A stretch of DNA of 7,991 bases, taken from the NCBI GenBank assembly GCA_947460085.1, contig CANHGA010000090.1, positions 1-7,991 on the forward strand, read 5' to 3'. Below are positions 1 through 7,277 of this stretch, one piece after another (position 1 is the stretch's first letter; each line of letters opens with the position of its first letter). The notes under the pieces were generated by a model. It was not told the origin of the DNA and did not search any database. It saw only the letters and a list, made by a program, of their open reading frames with translations. The stretch comes from Synechococcaceae cyanobacterium (GTDB taxonomy: Bacteria; Cyanobacteriota; Cyanobacteriia; PCC-6307; Cyanobiaceae). Both the position numbers and the translations under genes were made by a program.

Positions 1-2369
1 ACTTTCATCAGGCGAATACCCCGACCCACAGTTTCATGCGGGGGCTCTACAAGTACCCCCAGACTGAATTTCCCTACCAGCACCTGGTCGATGAAAATGG
101 ACGTCGAAGCCGGGACCAGCCTGAATATGAGCTGGTTGATACCGGCATCTTCGACGACAATCGCTACTTCGATGTTGTTATTGAATATGCCAAGGCTTCA
201 CCCACCGACATCCTGATTCAGATCCGGGTTGTCAATCGGGGGCCGGCAACAGCCCCAATCACGTTGTTGCCCACGATTTGGATGCGGAATACCTGGTCCT
301 GGGGGTATCCCGACCAGCCATGCCTGCCCATGGCCATGTCAACCGATTCCGGCGTAACCGATGGCGGAGTAAGGGATTCTGTGGCGATTCCAGCCTTGGC
401 CCATTTGGACGCCTACACCTTGCACTGCCGGGAGAAGGGCGATTGGCTGTTTACCGACAACGAAACCAACCTGGAGCGTCTGTATCACCAGCCCAACTCC
501 ACCCCCTTCCAGAAGGATGGTTTCCATCGCTATGTGGTGGAGGGAGAGGCCGGTGCCATCAATCCGGCTCGATCTGGAACCAAGGCGGCCCGTTTGCTCC
601 AGCGGGATTTGGCCCCTGGCGAAGAATGGTTCGTGCAGCTGCGTCTGCGCCCGCAAGCAGTTGATGGCCCAGCTGATGGCCCAGGGGCTGAACCGTTTGG
701 TGCGGGCTTTGATGGGATTTTCGCGGAGCGGGAGGCCGAGTGGCACGCTTTCCAAGAGCATCTTCTGCCAGGCCTCACGGCAGATGATCGCCTGATCCAT
801 TCCACGGCCTTGGCCGGTTTGCTGTGGTGCAAGAAGTACTACGGCTGGAGTGTGCTGCGCTGGCTGGAGGGGGATCCAACCCAGCCCCCACCTCCGAGTA
901 ATCGCTGGCAAACCGATACGGCCCTCTGGAGTCGTCTCCATGCCCACAACATCATTTCGATGCCAGATTCGTGGGAGTACCCCTACTTCTGCCAATGGGA
1001 TTTGATGTTCCACGCGGTGGCTTTTGCCCTGATTGACCCAGCTACGGCGAAGGAGCAATGCATGCTGCTGCGATCGCCACACTTCACCTCCCCAAGTGCC
1101 CAGACCCCAGCCTATGAATGGGCCCTCTCCGATCCCAACCCTCCGATTGGGGCTTGGGCGGCGATGCGGATCTATCAGATTGATCGCAAACAATCTGGAG
1201 TTGCTGATCAAGCATTCCTGCGATCATCCCTGCGCAAATTACTGCTTGAATACGGCTGGTGGGCGAATCGCAATGATCGCTCAGGCGACAATGTCTTCGA
1301 GGGAGGATTCCTTGGCCTCGATAACATTGCCGTCTTTGATCGCCGTTTTCCCCTCGCCGATGGCAGCCACATTGAGCAGTGTGATGGCACCGCCTGGATG
1401 GCTTCCCTTAGCTTGAATCTGCTGAATATTTCGGTTGAGTTGAGCCGGGAGGAGCCTGAGTATGTCGATATTTGTGAGCGCTTCGTCTGCGACTTTACCC
1501 AGCTTGCATTTACTCTGAATACGTCTGCAACCCGGGGCTTCTTGAGTTGGGATGATGATGATGGCTTCTATTACGATGTGATCAAGAGGCCAGATGGTAG
1601 TTGCGATTATCTACGCACCCGTTCACTTTCCGGGTTGATTCCCCTGCTGGCTGTGGCCAGTTTTGATCGGGAAACCGTTGACCGGCTACCCGTACTCGAT
1701 GTTCTAGAGAGCATGAAGTGGTTTGTACATGAGCGCACGACCCCCACATGGCTTGAGCATAATCTGGGCCGTTGGCATGATGATCGAATTCTTTTCACCT
1801 TGGTTCCTGAAGATAGGTTGAAGCGCATTTGCCAGCGCTTGTTTGATGAGGAGGAGTTCCTGTCTCCCTATGGAATCAGGGGGCTTTCCAAGGTGTATGA
1901 ATCGAATCCCTATAGCTATACGGAGGGGGTCGACCATGAAACCTTGACCTACAGCCCTGCCGACAGCCCCGTTGCCATGTTTGGCGGTAACTCAAACTGG
2001 CGCGGCCCCGTGTGGATGCCCATCAACTTTCTCTTGATCGAGTCACTACAGAAGTATGCCCACTTCTTTGGTGACAGTTTCAAGGTGGAGTTCCCAACGG
2101 GCTCGGGCCGTTGGGTCAACCTCTGGGAGGCTTCCCTGCTGCTGGAAGAGCGCTTGGCCGGCATTTTTCGACGGGATGGCGAGGGGCGCCGCGCCTTCAA
2201 TGGCCAAGTGGCTCTCTTTCAGAATGACCCCAACTGGCGGGATTTAATCCTGTTCAACGAATATTTCCATGGTGATCATGGCAGTGGTGTCGGGGCATCC
2301 CACCAGACGGGCTGGAGTGCCATGACGGCCAAGATGATTCACCAGCTCAGCCGTTATCCCTCCGGCTAA
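1..2369 (+). CDS. GH63/MGH1-like glycoside hydrolase (glucosidase-type), 5' partial
   Basis: This is a large carbohydrate-active enzyme of the GH63-like, (alpha/alpha)6-barrel type, related to bacterial proteins annotated as glucosidase or mannosylglycerate hydrolase-like. The frame is open from base 3 to the TAA at 2367-2369. Recognisable family blocks are TPTHSFM (18-38) followed by LYKYPQ; DTGIFDDNRYFDV (about 138-176); WDLMFH near 996; YEWALSDPNPP (1113-1145); GGFLGLDNIAVFDRRFP and QCDGTAWMASL (about 1300-1410); DDDDGFYYDV near 1550; GGNSNWRGPVWMPIN (1983-2027); and SHQTGWSAM near the C-terminus. The ATG at 36 is internal: the codons before it (TPTHSF) already match the family, so the true start lies left of the window and roughly 90-110 residues are missing. 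No signal peptide can be assessed. Its substrate cannot be told from sequence alone, and I do not assign the catalytic acid and base. It ends 19 bp before the GMC oxidoreductase gene, so the two are probably cotranscribed. Confidence 0.88.
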   Translation, partial: FHQANTPTHSFMRGLYKYPQTEFPYQHLVDENGRRSRDQPEYELVDTGIFDDNRYFDVVIEYAKASPTDILIQIRVVNRGPATAPITLLPTIWMRNTWSWGYPDQPCLPMAMSTDSGVTDGGVRDSVAIPALAHLDAYTLHCREKGDWLFTDNETNLERLYHQPNSTPFQKDGFHRYVVEGEAGAINPARSGTKAARLLQRDLAPGEEWFVQLRLRPQAVDGPADGPGAEPFGAGFDGIFAEREAEWHAFQEHLLPGLTADDRLIHSTALAGLLWCKKYYGWSVLRWLEGDPTQPPPPSNRWQTDTALWSRLHAHNIISMPDSWEYPYFCQWDLMFHAVAFALIDPATAKEQCMLLRSPHFTSPSAQTPAYEWALSDPNPPIGAWAAMRIYQIDRKQSGVADQAFLRSSLRKLLLEYGWWANRNDRSGDNVFEGGFLGLDNIAVFDRRFPLADGSHIEQCDGTAWMASLSLNLLNISVELSREEPEYVDICERFVCDFTQLAFTLNTSATRGFLSWDDDDGFYYDVIKRPDGSCDYLRTRSLSGLIPLLAVASFDRETVDRLPVLDVLESMKWFVHERTTPTWLEHNLGRWHDDRILFTLVPEDRLKRICQRLFDEEEFLSPYGIRGLSKVYESNPYSYTEGVDHETLTYSPADSPVAMFGGNSNWRGPVWMPINFLLIESLQKYAHFFGDSFKVEFPTGSGRWVNLWEASLLLEERLAGIFRRDGEGRRAFNGQVALFQNDPNWRDLILFNEYFHGDHGSGVGASHQTGWSAMTAKMIHQLSRYPSG
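1070..1077. other. HIP1 octamer (GCGATCGC)
   Basis: This is one perfect copy of the highly iterated palindrome known from many cyanobacterial genomes, lying inside the glycoside hydrolase coding region. A single copy in about 8 kb is only weak support for a cyanobacterial origin and could occur by chance in GC-rich DNA. Confidence 0.4.
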
Positions 2370-2388
2370 CGTTTTCTCCCTCGTTCCC

Positions 2389-4029
2389 ATGGCCCAATCC
2401 CACCCTTTTGTTGAAATCCCAGGCCCTTCCTTGGCGATTTCGCCCCTGCCCCAAGGCTCCCAGCTTGAGGTGTCGGATGGGGCCCATTTTGACATTGTGA
2501 TTGTGGGTAGTGGTGCCGGTGGGGGCACCTTGGCCCGCCACTTAGCCGCTTCTGGCCTCAAGGTTTTGGTGTTGGAGCGTGGGGATTGGTTGCCCCAGGA
2601 ACCCCAAAATTGGGATGCCGAAGAAGTGTTCCAAAAGGGCCGCTATGTCTCGAAAGACACCTGGTTTGATAAGCACAACAAGCCTTTTCAGCCTGGCAGT
2701 CACTACTTTGTAGGAGGGGCTACCAAGATGTATGGCGCCGCCCACTTCCGGCTTCGCCAGCAAGATTTTGAGGAGCTTATCCATTTCGATGGCATCTCCC
2801 CGGCTTGGCCCTTGCGCTATAGCGATTTTGAGCCCTTTTACCAGCGGGCTGAGGAGATGTACCACGTCCATGGTCAGCGGGGAGAAGATCCCACCGAGCC
2901 CCCCTGCCAAGCTCCCTATCCCCATCCCCCGATTGCCCACGAGCCCAGGATCCAGAAGTTGGTAGACGACCTACGAAGCGCTGGACTGCATCCTTTCCAT
3001 GCCCCTACAGGCGTGATGTTGGATGAGGCCAACATGGCCTTTAGTCGCTGTCGCAAGTGCAATTGCTGTGATGGCTTCCCCTGCTTGGTGCATGCCAAGA
3101 GTGATGCCGATGTGCTGGGCATGCGCCCCGCCCTGGCGGCGAACAACGTGAGTCTGCTGACCAGGGCCCATGTGTCGCGGCTGCTCACCGATGCCAGCGG
3201 CCGCACAGTCAAAGCCGTTCAACTGGAGCGCGATGGTCTACCCATGACCGTCAGCGGCGATGTGGTTGTGGTGAGCTGTGGTGCCGCCAATAGTGCCCGG
3301 CTTTTGTTGATGTCGGCCAATGATCAGCATCCCAAGGGCTTGGCCAATGGCTCTGATCAGGTGGGCCGCAATTACATGTATCACAACAGTAAGGCGATGG
3401 TGGCCCTGGCCCATGAGCCAAACACCACAGTGTTTCAGAAAACAATCACCATCAACGATTGGTATCTCGGTGACGCCGATTTCGACTATCCGATGGGCAA
3501 TATCCAGATGACGGGTAAGACCAATGGCACGATTATGAAGGGCTATGCCCCCTTGGAAACCTTCCTGATGCCGGGCTGGTCGATGGACAAGATCGCCGAG
3601 CATGCCCTGGATTTTTGGATCTCATCAGAGGATTTACCGGCAGCAGAGAATCGGGTTACGGTCAACCAGGAGGGCCAGATCACCCTCAATTACACCCCGA
3701 ACAACCAGACGGCGGCCCAGCGCCTATACGGCAGGCTGACGGGATTACTGGATCAGCTCTACCTTAAAAACCACTTGGTGGAGCGCCAGTTCTACATCAA
3801 GAGTGAGATGTCCATTGCGGCTGTGGGTCACCAGGCTGGCACCTGTCGTTTTGGTACTGATCCGGCCACATCCGTTCTTGATGTCCACTGCAAGGCCCAT
3901 GAACTGGACAATCTCTATGTGGTGGATACCAGCTTCATGCCCACCATTGGTGCTGTGAATCCTTCTCTTACCGCGATTGCCAACGCCCTGCGGGTTGGTG
4001 ACCATCTGCTGGAGCGGTTTGGACGTTGA
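2389..4029 (+). CDS. GMC-family FAD-dependent oxidoreductase
   Basis: This is a flavoenzyme of the glucose-methanol-choline family, expected to oxidise an alcohol or sugar hydroxyl with FAD. The 546 residues are a normal length. Residues 33-65 form the FAD-binding Rossmann motif (VGSGAGGG at 39-46, with the ribose-binding acid E63 in VLERG). GSHYFVGGATKMYGAAHFR (about 104-122) is the next typical N-terminal block. The C-terminal GMC domain has HQAGTCRFG, giving the likely catalytic H481, and VDTSFMPTIGAVNPSLT, giving the likely partner N524. A cysteine cluster lies between the domains (C221, C224, C226, C227, C232). I see no signal peptide or membrane helix, so it is probably cytoplasmic. The ATG at 2389 is the only start that leaves a sensible N-terminus before the FAD motif; no clear Shine-Dalgarno precedes it. 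It follows the glycoside hydrolase by 19 bp, and its TGA shares a base with the ATG of the HlyD gene, so translational coupling is likely. The substrate is unknown; a sugar is plausible from context. Confidence 0.9.
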   Translation: MAQSHPFVEIPGPSLAISPLPQGSQLEVSDGAHFDIVIVGSGAGGGTLARHLAASGLKVLVLERGDWLPQEPQNWDAEEVFQKGRYVSKDTWFDKHNKPFQPGSHYFVGGATKMYGAAHFRLRQQDFEELIHFDGISPAWPLRYSDFEPFYQRAEEMYHVHGQRGEDPTEPPCQAPYPHPPIAHEPRIQKLVDDLRSAGLHPFHAPTGVMLDEANMAFSRCRKCNCCDGFPCLVHAKSDADVLGMRPALAANNVSLLTRAHVSRLLTDASGRTVKAVQLERDGLPMTVSGDVVVVSCGAANSARLLLMSANDQHPKGLANGSDQVGRNYMYHNSKAMVALAHEPNTTVFQKTITINDWYLGDADFDYPMGNIQMTGKTNGTIMKGYAPLETFLMPGWSMDKIAEHALDFWISSEDLPAAENRVTVNQEGQITLNYTPNNQTAAQRLYGRLTGLLDQLYLKNHLVERQFYIKSEMSIAAVGHQAGTCRFGTDPATSVLDVHCKAHELDNLYVVDTSFMPTIGAVNPSLTAIANALRVGDHLLERFGR

Positions 4030-5357
4030 TGTGGGAAGGCTCCCTGCAAGCGTTGTCTGATCGATCAAGGGCTGGATTGCAGCGGCTTCAAACTTGGCTG
4101 CAGCGCCAATCCAGCGATCCCGAGGGGCAGGTGCTCCTAGCCCTGGGAACCTTGGGTGTGCTGACGGCGGGTTGGGTGTTGTTCTGGCCCGTGCCCACCG
4201 AGGTTGTTGGTCGCGGCGTGATGATTGTGCCGGGTGGATCCCGGGTGATTGATGCCCGCGCGGAGGGCCAGATTCTCTCGATCGCGGTGAAGGTGGGGCA
4301 AACGGTGAGTAAGGGCCAACCCTTGATCACCATGTATCTCCCCACCTTGGATCAGGAATTGCGGCGCCAGCAGCATGACTTGCTTCAGTTGATTGGCATC
4401 AATGCCAACCTCAACCAGCGCGATGGGGTGCGACTGGAGTCCGCACGCCGGGTCCGAGATACGTCGTTGGCCAAGCTGCAAAGCGAGCGCCAGCGCCTAG
4501 GCCGGCTGCGCCGCACCTACAACCAAAAGGTTGCCGACTTCCGCCTGCTTGCCCGCCGCGATGTGGTGGCTCCCCTTTCGGAGGAAGTGGTTGCCACGGA
4601 AGATCGGGCCACCCAGCTCGATGTGGCCATCGAAAACCTGCGCATTCGCGAGAAGGAAGTGGTGGATGCCTACGAGAAAGTGAAGCTGGAAATCGATACC
4701 GAACAGCAACGGCGGCTTTACCGCATTGACGACACCCGTCGCCAGATAAAGGTGACCAAGGCGCGATTGGGTTACGAAGGAACCTTGCTGGCGGATCGGC
4801 CTGGGCAAATCCTTGATCTCCAGGTGGTGCGGGGCCAAACGGTGAAGTCCGGCCAGCGCCTGGGCACCCTGGGCGGAAAGCCCGGCGACACCCTGTTTGC
4901 CGTGGCCTATTTCCCCCCGGCCGATGCCAGGCGTTTACCCATCGGCTTGCCGATGGAAGTGGTGCCGGATTGGCATGAACGGGGCCGTTTTGGCGGACTA
5001 CTCGGCCAGGTGCAGCGGGTGAGCCTGCTGCCGGCAACCCGCGAAGATGTGGACACCACCATGGGCAATCCCCAGCTGGCCGAAGCCCTGGTGAAGGGCG
5101 GCCCGGTGATGCGCGCCGACATTGCTTTGGCCCGGGGACCCCGCAGTTTTGATGGCTACCGCTGGACCCTCTCGAGAGGTAGCAGTGTCTTCCCGATTCG
5201 CGAGGGTCTCACCCTCAAGGCCCATGGCTATGTGGAATGGCGCACCCCCATCAGCTATGTGGTGCCCGGGCTGCGGGAGCTGACGGGCTCCTACCGCAAT
5301 CTGGCTGAGGAGGTCCAAGATCGCCCCCAAATCCGCCAGAGGGGAACCCTGCCATGA
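4029..5357 (+). CDS. HlyD-family membrane fusion protein, NHLM/NHLP bacteriocin export type
   Basis: This is a periplasmic adaptor that would link an inner-membrane ABC exporter to an outer-membrane TolC-type channel. Numbered from the ATG at 4029 (442 residues), there is a short cytoplasmic N-terminus, one membrane helix at about 35-54, and the first lipoyl half at about 75-103 (AEGQILSIAVKVGQTVSKGQ). A charged helical hairpin follows at about 107-250, the second lipoyl half at 252-282 (GQILDLQVVRGQTVKSGQRL), and then a beta-barrel and C-terminal region. The latter, with YFPPADARRLPIG, LLPATRED, GYRW and TPISYVVPGLREL, matches from memory the NHLM-type HlyD group associated with nitrile-hydratase-leader peptides. 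ATG 4029 overlaps the upstream TGA (TGATG). An in-frame TTG at 4026 would add one Met; GGAG at 4011-4014 sits 14 nt before the ATG or 11 nt before the TTG. Its stop overlaps the next gene by ATGA. The partner ATPase is not in the window. Confidence 0.85.
   Translation: MWEGSLQALSDRSRAGLQRLQTWLQRQSSDPEGQVLLALGTLGVLTAGWVLFWPVPTEVVGRGVMIVPGGSRVIDARAEGQILSIAVKVGQTVSKGQPLITMYLPTLDQELRRQQHDLLQLIGINANLNQRDGVRLESARRVRDTSLAKLQSERQRLGRLRRTYNQKVADFRLLARRDVVAPLSEEVVATEDRATQLDVAIENLRIREKEVVDAYEKVKLEIDTEQQRRLYRIDDTRRQIKVTKARLGYEGTLLADRPGQILDLQVVRGQTVKSGQRLGTLGGKPGDTLFAVAYFPPADARRLPIGLPMEVVPDWHERGRFGGLLGQVQRVSLLPATREDVDTTMGNPQLAEALVKGGPVMRADIALARGPRSFDGYRWTLSRGSSVFPIREGLTLKAHGYVEWRTPISYVVPGLRELTGSYRNLAEEVQDRPQIRQRGTLP
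5338..5345 (+). promoter_or_regulatory. Shine-Dalgarno-like site before the small membrane gene
   Basis: AGAGGGGA lies 8 nt before the ATG at 5354, inside the end of the HlyD gene. It is one of the better ribosome-binding candidates in this window and supports translation of the short downstream frame. Confidence 0.45.
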
Positions 5358-5632
5358 CAGCCAGATCTCGCTGGGCCGGCGTCCATGGGCCGTTGCGCTC
5401 TGAGCTTCCCTTGCTGGTGATTGAACTCAGCCTGTTGGTGGTGCTGCTCCATGCCAATGCCCCCGAGGTTTGGTTCTGGTTTTTGGTGTTGCTTACCCTG
5501 CTGTTTTGGCGAAGTTGGACCTGGATGGTGCGGCGCCGGCAGCGCTTGGCAGCGTTGGCGCCGGTTGGGGCAGCTGCAGGGGGAGTACCAAAGGAAGGCT
5601 TACCGGGGCCCCCGGCTGATTCGGCACCGTGA
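5354..5632 (+). CDS. Small two-helix membrane protein, function unknown
   Basis: This is a 92-residue frame that I do not recognise. It has a basic N-terminus, a hydrophobic segment at about 17-35 (LPLLVIELSLLVVLL), and a second one rich in aromatic residues at about 39-56 (VWFWFLVLLTLLFW). A strongly basic stretch follows (RRRQR at 60-64) and then an Ala/Gly/Pro-rich tail. This suggests an inner-membrane hairpin with both ends in the cytoplasm. Support for it being real is the ATGA overlap with the HlyD stop, a Shine-Dalgarno-like AGAGGGGA upstream, and the coherent hydrophobic pattern. By position it may assist the HlyD adaptor or its missing transporter, but that is inference. Oddly, its last 140 bases are antisense to the 3' end of the TolC-family gene. 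The GG in the tail superficially resembles a double-glycine leader, but the hydrophobic N-terminal half does not fit an export leader. Confidence 0.6.
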   Translation: MTARSRWAGVHGPLRSELPLLVIELSLLVVLLHANAPEVWFWFLVLLTLLFWRSWTWMVRRRQRLAALAPVGAAAGGVPKEGLPGPPADSAP

Positions 5633-7277
5633 TCAATTCCCGCAGCAGCTGGGCGTAGCTCACGTTGGCGAGGGTGATGGATTCGGCCACACTTTCCATC
5701 GTTTGGGTGAGCAGTTGAATCGTTTGGCTCACGTCGGTGTAATTGGCCAGGCCCAGTTGGTAGCGGGCCCGCACATCGCGAAAGGCTTCCCGCGCTGCCG
5801 CGTAGGACGCCCGGGAGGCCACGATTTGGCTTAGGGCCGCGCGGTGGTCGAAGAAGGCGGCTTCCATCCGTTGGCGGATGCCATTGCGCTCCCGGGCTAG
5901 GGCTTGCTCGGTGCGTTCTGCTGCAGCCAGGCTGGCCGATGCGGCCCCGCTGGTGACCCCGCCGTCGAATAAGCGCCAGCGGAATTGCAGGCCTGCGGCC
6001 CAGTCGGCGCTTTGGCTGTAGAGCGAGGGGATGTGGGTGGCCCCGCAGCAGCCATTCAGGTTGATGAGCGGTTCATCGGAGATCACCTCTCCGTAGCCCG
6101 CCTGGGCAAACAGCCGCAGGCTGGGCAGCAACTCGGCCGCCCGCCGATTGGCCTGGTTGATCAGGGCATCGCGGGCCGCCTGGAGGGCCAGCATTTGGGG
6201 ATTTTGGGCAAAGCCCTGGATCAGGGTTTGCTGCAGATCCAAGGGCCAGGGGGGCTGCAGCGTCACCGCCTCAGACGCGGTGACCGTGACATCAAAGGGG
6301 ACGTTGATCAGGTTGCTGATTTGGCGTTGGCGGCTCAGCCGCAGGGCATCAGCTTGCTCAAGCCGGTAATTGCTTTGTTGCAAGGCCGCATCGGCCCGGA
6401 GCAAATCCAGCCTGGGAACCAAGCCCGAGCGCTTGAGGGCCGAAACCTCCCCCTTCACGATCGCGTCGTTGTTGACGACGGCCTGGCGGACCCGCGTCAG
6501 TTGCTCGGCCAACTGAAGCCCGTAGTAGGCCAGGCTGACGTCGAGTTGCAGTTGGCGTAGGCGGTTGGCATAGCGCTGTTGGGAGGCCTTGAGTTCGTCT
6601 TTGGATTCGGCCAGGGCCGCATTGCGTTCAAAGCTCACCAGCTCCCAATTGAGCCCCAAGCCAGCGGTTGTGACCTGCAGGTTCTGTTGGATTTGGTTCC
6701 AACCACCTGTGGATACCGAGAAGACGTTGTTTTGGTATTGGGGAATGGATTCGTTGCCCTGCCAGGCGGTGCTGTCGGTGCGCCTTTGGCTGTAGCCACT
6801 TCCCGCCAGCAGCGAGATTTCGGGCCAGAAGCGCCCCCGCACCGAGGTGAGCCAGCCCTGGCGTTCCCGAACCGCTGCCACCTGCTCCGCCAGAGCAGGG
6901 TCGTTGCGAACGGCTACCTCCAGGGCCATGGGCAAGCTGAGGCGAACCCGGCGCTGAATCCTGACGGCGTCGATGCTGCTGGGACTGGCTCCAGGAGGAG
7001 GTGGCTCGAGGCTGGCTAGAACCCTTGTCGGCGTTGCATCGACTGGGTCCGTTTCCTTTGCGACCTTCTTCCCCTTGGTCCGGGCGGATCCAGGGGCCGG
7101 GTTTGGCAAGGTCTGATCCAGGAGCTGCATATCCCGCTCGAAGCGATCCAGGCTGCGCAGCAGGGAGGCTGAGGGTTTGGTGGTCGGCTCCGCCCAACAG
7201 CTCCTTGGGCTGGGGAACACCAGGCCCACGGCGGCGGCTAAGGCAATCCATGCCGACTTCCGCGCCCTGGCCGTCAT
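5493..7277 (-). CDS. TolC-family outer membrane efflux protein
   Basis: This would be an outer-membrane channel with a periplasmic tunnel, forming trimers that dock with HlyD-type adaptors to export peptides, proteins or small molecules. It has 594 residues. A signal peptide covers about 1-29 (basic start, IALAAAVGLV core, likely cut after SCWA). A low-complexity, proline-rich linker follows at about 30-108, as in many cyanobacterial TolC homologues. Repeat 1 begins at LSLPMALEVAVRNDPAL (113-129) and includes the LKRSGLVPRLDLLRADAAL helix (281-299). Repeat 2 includes FRWRLFDGG (432-440), the typical LFDGG turn, and RYQLGLANYTDVSQT (505-519). Residues from about 553 on form a Pro/Ala-rich tail beyond the barrel domains. 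C410-C411 is an unusual adjacent cysteine pair. The ATG overlaps the stop of the upstream small membrane gene by 4 nt; no purine-rich ribosome site is visible, so coupling is likely. The 3' end runs 140 bp into the convergent plus-strand gene. It could serve the HlyD protein encoded opposite it. Confidence 0.9.
   Translation of the reverse strand: MTARARKSAWIALAAAVGLVFPSPRSCWAEPTTKPSASLLRSLDRFERDMQLLDQTLPNPAPGSARTKGKKVAKETDPVDATPTRVLASLEPPPPGASPSSIDAVRIQRRVRLSLPMALEVAVRNDPALAEQVAAVRERQGWLTSVRGRFWPEISLLAGSGYSQRRTDSTAWQGNESIPQYQNNVFSVSTGGWNQIQQNLQVTTAGLGLNWELVSFERNAALAESKDELKASQQRYANRLRQLQLDVSLAYYGLQLAEQLTRVRQAVVNNDAIVKGEVSALKRSGLVPRLDLLRADAALQQSNYRLEQADALRLSRQRQISNLINVPFDVTVTASEAVTLQPPWPLDLQQTLIQGFAQNPQMLALQAARDALINQANRRAAELLPSLRLFAQAGYGEVISDEPLINLNGCCGATHIPSLYSQSADWAAGLQFRWRLFDGGVTSGAASASLAAAERTEQALARERNGIRQRMEAAFFDHRAALSQIVASRASYAAAREAFRDVRARYQLGLANYTDVSQTIQLLTQTMESVAESITLANVSYAQLLRELITVPNQPGAPVSLPLVLPLQLPQPAPTLPSAAGAAPSRSNFAKTAG

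Noticed and set aside
339..1211. 290-residue frame on the minus strand inside the glycoside hydrolase
   Set aside because: It is antisense to a clear family-matching gene, and its translation has no recognisable motif, helix pattern or ribosome site.
4411..5037. 208-residue frame on the minus strand inside the HlyD gene
   Set aside because: Rich in Pro, Arg, Gly and Ala, as expected for the shadow of a GC-rich gene; the sense strand encodes an intact adaptor.
5570..5632. Possible double-glycine leader (AAAGG) in the tail of the small plus-strand protein
   Set aside because: Export leaders precede a core peptide and are acidic or amphipathic; here the preceding region is a two-helix membrane hairpin with a basic flank.
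5985..6560. 191-residue plus-strand frame inside the TolC gene
   Set aside because: Antisense shadow of repeat regions in TolC; the repeated GL/QG composition comes from complementing Leu/Gln/Ala codons.
5354..7277. Both the small plus-strand protein and the TolC protein begin with MTAR at ATGA junctions
   Set aside because: Four residues with different codons and unrelated sequence after them; most likely coincidence.
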